Source: Streptosporangiales bacterium (GTDB lineage: Bacteria; Actinomycetota; Actinomycetes; Streptosporangiales; WHSR01). Taken from it: 64,000 bases of DNA. A model generated the notes under the pieces. The model was not told the origin of the DNA. It saw only the letters and a program-made list of their open reading frames with translations, and ran no database searches. Positions 61,105 through 64,000 of this stretch are shown one piece after another. The translations under genes were made by a program, and so were the position numbers. The stretch is taken from assembly GCA_009379995.1 (NCBI GenBank), contig WHSR01000016.1, positions 1 through 64,000 of the forward strand, read 5' to 3'. Position 1 is the first letter of the stretch; every line of letters begins with the position of its first letter.

Positions 61105-62612
61105 GTAGATGGGGCTCCGAACCGGGGTACGTGGGTGTCCGCGAGGGCGACGTGGATGGTCTGGGAGTGGGTGTAGAAGTCGATGCTGTGCGTCCCGCCC
61201 TCCTGGCCGACGCCGCTGGCCTTGATCCCGCCGAACGGGGTGCGCAGGTCGCGGATGTTGTGCGAGTTCAGCCAGACCATGCCGGACTCGATGGCCTGCG
61301 CCACCCGGTGGCCGCGCCGCAGGTCACGGGTCCACAGGTAGGCCGCCAACCCGTACTGGGTGTTGTTGGCCAGCTCGACGGCCTCGTCCTCGGTGTCGAA
61401 CGGGGTGACGGCGACCACCGGGCCGAAGATCTCCTCCTGGAAGATCCGGGCGTCCGGCTTGACGTCGGCGAACACGGTCGCCGCGAGGTAGTTCCCCTCG
61501 GGCAGGCCGTCCGGGCGTGAGCCGCCGGCGACCAGCCGAGCCTCGGACCGCCCGTTCTCGACGTAGTTGAGCACGCGGGCGTAGTGCTCCGGGTGGACGA
61601 GCGCCCCGATTTCGGTGTCCGGGTCGGCGGGTGGGCCGACCCGGACCCGTCGCGCCCGCTCCGCTAGCGCCTCGACGAACTCGTCGTAGGCCGGCCGCTC
61701 CACCAGCAGCCGCGACCCAGCGGTGCAGCGCTCCCCGTTCAGCGAGAAGACCCCGAAGACCGCCGAGTCCAGCGCCGCCTCGAGGTCGGCGTCGGCGAAG
61801 ACGACCACCGGCGACTTGCCGCCGAGCTCCATGGACAGGCCCTTGAGCCCGGCCGCGGCACGCCCCATGATGATCCGCCCGGTGGCGGTCTCGCCGGTGA
61901 ACGAGAGCACCGGAACGTCGGGGTGGTCGACCAGCGCCTGCCCGGCCCGCTCGCCGATGCCGTGCACCAGGTTGAAGACGCCATCCGGCAGGCCGGCGTC
62001 GGCGAAGATCTCCGGCCACAGGCTCGCCGACAGCGGAGTCCACTCGGCCGGCTTGAGCACGACGGGGCAGCCGGAGGCGAGCGCCGGGGCGAGCTTCCAG
62101 CTCTCCAGCATGAACGGCGTGTTCCACGGCGTGATCAGCCCGGCGACGCCGACCGGCTTGCGCACCACGTAGTTGAGCTGGCTGTCGCCGACCCGATAGG
62201 CGTCCTCGTGCAGGCCCACGATGACGTCGGCGAAGAACCGGAAGTTCTCCGCGGCGCGGTGGGCCTGACCCCGCGCCTGGGTGATCGGCAGGCCGGTATC
62301 GAAGGTCTCCCACGCGGCCAGCCGGTCGTGGCGCGACTCCACGGCGTCCGCGATGCGGGTGAGGATGCGCGCCCGTTCCCGGGGACGCATGCCGGGCCAG
62401 GGTCCCTCGGTGAGCGCGCGGCGCGCCGCCGCGACGGCGGCGTCGACGTCGGCAGGGCCGCCGGCGGCGACGTCGGCGTACGGCCGGTTGGTGACCGGGT
62501 CGGCGACGGGGAACGTCGCGCCGTTCTCGCTGTCCGCGCTGTCCACGAGCCGGCCGGCGATGTAGTGCCGGATGGCGCGGGGCAGGTCCTCGGGCGGTGT
62601 CGGCGGGGTCAT
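61098..62612 (-). CDS. hpaE: 5-carboxymethyl-2-hydroxymuconate semialdehyde dehydrogenase
   Basis: 504 residues, aldehyde dehydrogenase family. Signatures: ITPWNTPFMLESWKLAPALASG, the glutamate motif LSMELGGKSP, and catalytic cysteine in GERCTAGSR, then EEIFGPVVAV. The closest functional match by neighbourhood is HpaE, which oxidises the ring-opened HpaD product. ATG 62612 overlaps the natural stop of the DapA-like gene (ATGA). Because of a frameshift in that upstream gene, the two frames are now continuous, giving a possible 832-residue fusion. Confidence 0.9.
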   Translation of the reverse strand: MTPPTPPEDLPRAIRHYIAGRLVDSADSENGATFPVADPVTNRPYADVAAGGPADVDAAVAAARRALTEGPWPGMRPRERARILTRIADAVESRHDRLAAWETFDTGLPITQARGQAHRAAENFRFFADVIVGLHEDAYRVGDSQLNYVVRKPVGVAGLITPWNTPFMLESWKLAPALASGCPVVLKPAEWTPLSASLWPEIFADAGLPDGVFNLVHGIGERAGQALVDHPDVPVLSFTGETATGRIIMGRAAAGLKGLSMELGGKSPVVVFADADLEAALDSAVFGVFSLNGERCTAGSRLLVERPAYDEFVEALAERARRVRVGPPADPDTEIGALVHPEHYARVLNYVENGRSEARLVAGGSRPDGLPEGNYLAATVFADVKPDARIFQEEIFGPVVAVTPFDTEDEAVELANNTQYGLAAYLWTRDLRRGHRVAQAIESGMVWLNSHNIRDLRTPFGGIKASGVGQEGGTHSIDFYTHSQTIHVALADTHVPRFGAPSTP

Positions 62613-63527
62613 GGATCGATCAGGTCCTCGGTCTGGTCGAGCAGCGAGCGGATGCGGGCCACGCTGGACTTCGTCGGACGGGTCAGCGGCCGGGCGTATG
62701 TGCGCCGAGCCCAGCAGGCCCCGCTGCTGTAGTACCCACTTGGCCGGCCCCGGGTTGGTCTCCACGAACAGCAGATCCACCAGCGGATGCAGCCGGTAGT
62801 GCAGCTCCCTGGCGGTGTCGTGATCGCCCGCCTCCCACGCCTCGTACATCCGGGCCACCGCGCCCGGCGCGAGGTTGGCCACGGCGCTGACGAAGCCGAC
62901 GCCGCCCAGCGCGAGAAGCGGCAGGCAGAGCAGCTCGATGCCGGACCACACCAGCAGCTCGGGCCCGCAGGCGTGGATCACCCGGGAGAAGTGCTCGAAG
63001 TCCTTGGTGGTCTCCTTGATCCCGACGATGTTGTCGAAGTCGGTGAAAAGCCGGGCCACCGTGTCCGGGGCGACGTCGGTGCTCGTCCGCGCCGGCACGT
63101 TGTAGATGACGATCGGCAGGTCGGGGAACTCCCGCGCCACAGTTGCGTACCAGACGTACAGGCCCTCCTGGGTGGGTCGGGCGTAGTACGGGGTGATGAC
63201 GAGCGCGGCGTCGGCTCCCAGCTCGGCCGCGGCGCCGGTCAGCCGAAGGGTCTCGTCCAGCTTGGCGGATCCGGTGCCCGGCAGGAACGGCACCCGATCG
63301 TCGATCTCCTCGGCCGCCGCCCGGATGCCGGCGATTCGCTCGTCGATGCTCTGCGAGCTTGGCTCACCGGTGGAGCCTCCGATGGAGATGCCGTGCGAGC
63401 CGGCGGCAAGCCCCCGGCGGACGAGGGCGCGCAGGCCGGCGACATCCAGCTCCCCGTCCTCGGTGAACGGCGTGACCACCGGCACGATCGAGCCCCGGAT
63501 GCGCGCGGGATCGCCACGGAACTTCAT
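62609..63527 (-). pseudogene. DapA/HpaI-like aldolase family gene with a C-terminal frameshift
   Basis: The dihydrodipicolinate-synthase-family barrel is intact: VPVVTPFTEDGELDVAGL, GSTGEPSSQS, VIYNVPARTSTD with the tyrosine, and the Schiff-base lysine in VGIKETTKDF. The frame is lost near 62690, where one extra G (CCCGGCCGC for an expected CCCGCCGC) makes the last 30 codons read into the hpaE frame. Removing it restores LTRPTKSSVARIRSLLDQTEDLIDP and a stop at 62609-62611. Related genes cleave the hydroxy-oxo-acid at the end of meta-cleavage pathways. It may be real or a sequence error. Confidence 0.82.
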
Positions 63528-64000
63528 GATCCCCTCCCATCGGGACCTTCGGTGTTGTCCTCCCGCGCGCACCACTCCTTGTAGGCGGCGCGCCACGCGG
63601 GGCCGATCGGGTAGAGCCCGTCCACTGACTCACCTGCCGCCACCTGCTCGGCGACGAACCGCTCCTGACGCTCCTGTTCGGCGGCCTCGGCCGCGAGCTC
63701 GGCGGCGATGTCCGGAGGTACCACTACTACCCCGTCGGCGTCGCCTACCAGGATGTCGCCCGGCTGCACCAGGGCTCCGCCGCAGGCGACCGGAATCCCG
63801 CTGTCCCACGGCACGTGCCGCCGGCCGAGGACTGCGGGGTGCTGGCCCGCGTGATAGATGGGCAGATCGAGATCGGCCATGGCGGCACTGTCGCGCAGAC
63901 CACCGTCGGTGACGACGCCCGCGGCCCCACGGACCTTCACCCGCAACGCGAGGATGTCGCCGATGGTGCCCGCCGTCTGATCCCGGCGGGCGTCCATGAC
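63524..64000 (-). CDS. RraA-family aldolase/decarboxylase-like protein, partial
   Basis: The last 159 codons are present; the 5' end lies beyond the window. Visible features: GAAGVVTDGGLRDSAAMADLDLPIYHAGQHPA, the RraA/HMG aldolase core with the glycine-arginine-aspartate GGLRD, and PGDILVGDADGVVVVP with metal-binding acids. The C-terminus is helical (IAAELAAEAAEQERQERFVAEQ). In aromatic-catabolic loci such proteins act as 4-hydroxy-4-methyl-2-oxoglutarate aldolase-like or oxo-acid decarboxylases. The stop overlaps the DapA-like start (ATGA). Confidence 0.8.
   Translation of the reverse strand, partial: VMDARRDQTAGTIGDILALRVKVRGAAGVVTDGGLRDSAAMADLDLPIYHAGQHPAVLGRRHVPWDSGIPVACGGALVQPGDILVGDADGVVVVPPDIAAELAAEAAEQERQERFVAEQVAAGESVDGLYPIGPAWRAAYKEWCAREDNTEGPDGRGS

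Overview
The window is high-GC DNA with dense coding, many GTG/TTG starts, four-base ATGA stop/start overlaps and actinobacterial families (Rv1733c-like, DUF5317, PAC2, MocR/YczE, ECF42 with a DGPF protein, CstR/CstB, OtrA-type ribosome protection). It is chromosomal DNA of a soil actinomycete. A family such as Micromonosporaceae is plausible, but the genus cannot be fixed from the sequence. No rRNA, tRNA, CRISPR array, prophage or transposase gene was seen.

Layout. 0-9 kb: a DoxX protein; an XRE-cupin regulator divergent from a thioredoxin-reductase-like flavoprotein and a methyltransferase; an otrA-like ribosome-protection gene with a short upstream ORF overlapping its start, followed by an O-methyltransferase and a lone PAS protein; and a persulfide module (CstR-type repressor with a visible operator plus an MBL-rhodanese protein). 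9-21 kb: a methyltransferase whose start lies in a palindromic repeat, a frameshifted iron-type ABC permease with its binding lipoprotein, a Fic protein with its own DNA-binding domain, a Tat-exported hydrolase, a beta-propeller protein, the YczE/MocR divergent pair and an MFS exporter.

20-40 kb is a xylan/xylose utilisation locus. It has a ROK repressor, a CUT1 sugar importer without its own ATPase, xylulokinase and xylose isomerase. After an ECF42/DGPF pair come a DUF6807 protein, GH115 alpha-glucuronidase, GH10 xylanase, a cupin protein, a Gfo/Idh oxidoreductase, a LacI regulator and a GH3 enzyme split by a frameshift. Palindromes of the form YCGAAA-NN-TTTCGR lie before the xylanase, the oxidoreductase and the LacI gene and look like one regulon.

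40-54 kb is mixed: VOC and PAC2 proteins, purU, a homocysteine methyltransferase/MTHFR gene overlapping a PucR-type activator, small membrane proteins, a type II toxin-antitoxin pair with a broken toxin, methylglyoxal synthase, a P450/flavin monooxygenase operon with a divergent TetR gene, and a VapBC pair. 54-64 kb: a LysR gene divergent from an NMT1-like binding protein, several small enzymes, an AraC regulator, RidA, and a homoprotocatechuate meta-cleavage operon (RraA, DapA-like, HpaE, HpaD) running off the right edge.

The most unusual signal is a family of five dispersed perfect or near-perfect palindromes of 52-65 nt sharing the outer arm CCGTGATCTTGCAGAAA. Their inner stems differ in sequence but stay self-complementary. 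All five lie between co-directional reading frames (one of them a gene remnant), four supply the stop codon of the gene they follow, and three end 21-23 nt before the next start codon. A second palindrome family occurs at 9.3 and 18.6 kb. Four genes carry single frameshifts (ABC permease, GH3, RelE-like toxin, DapA-like). Whether these are real or sequence errors should be settled before drawing conclusions.
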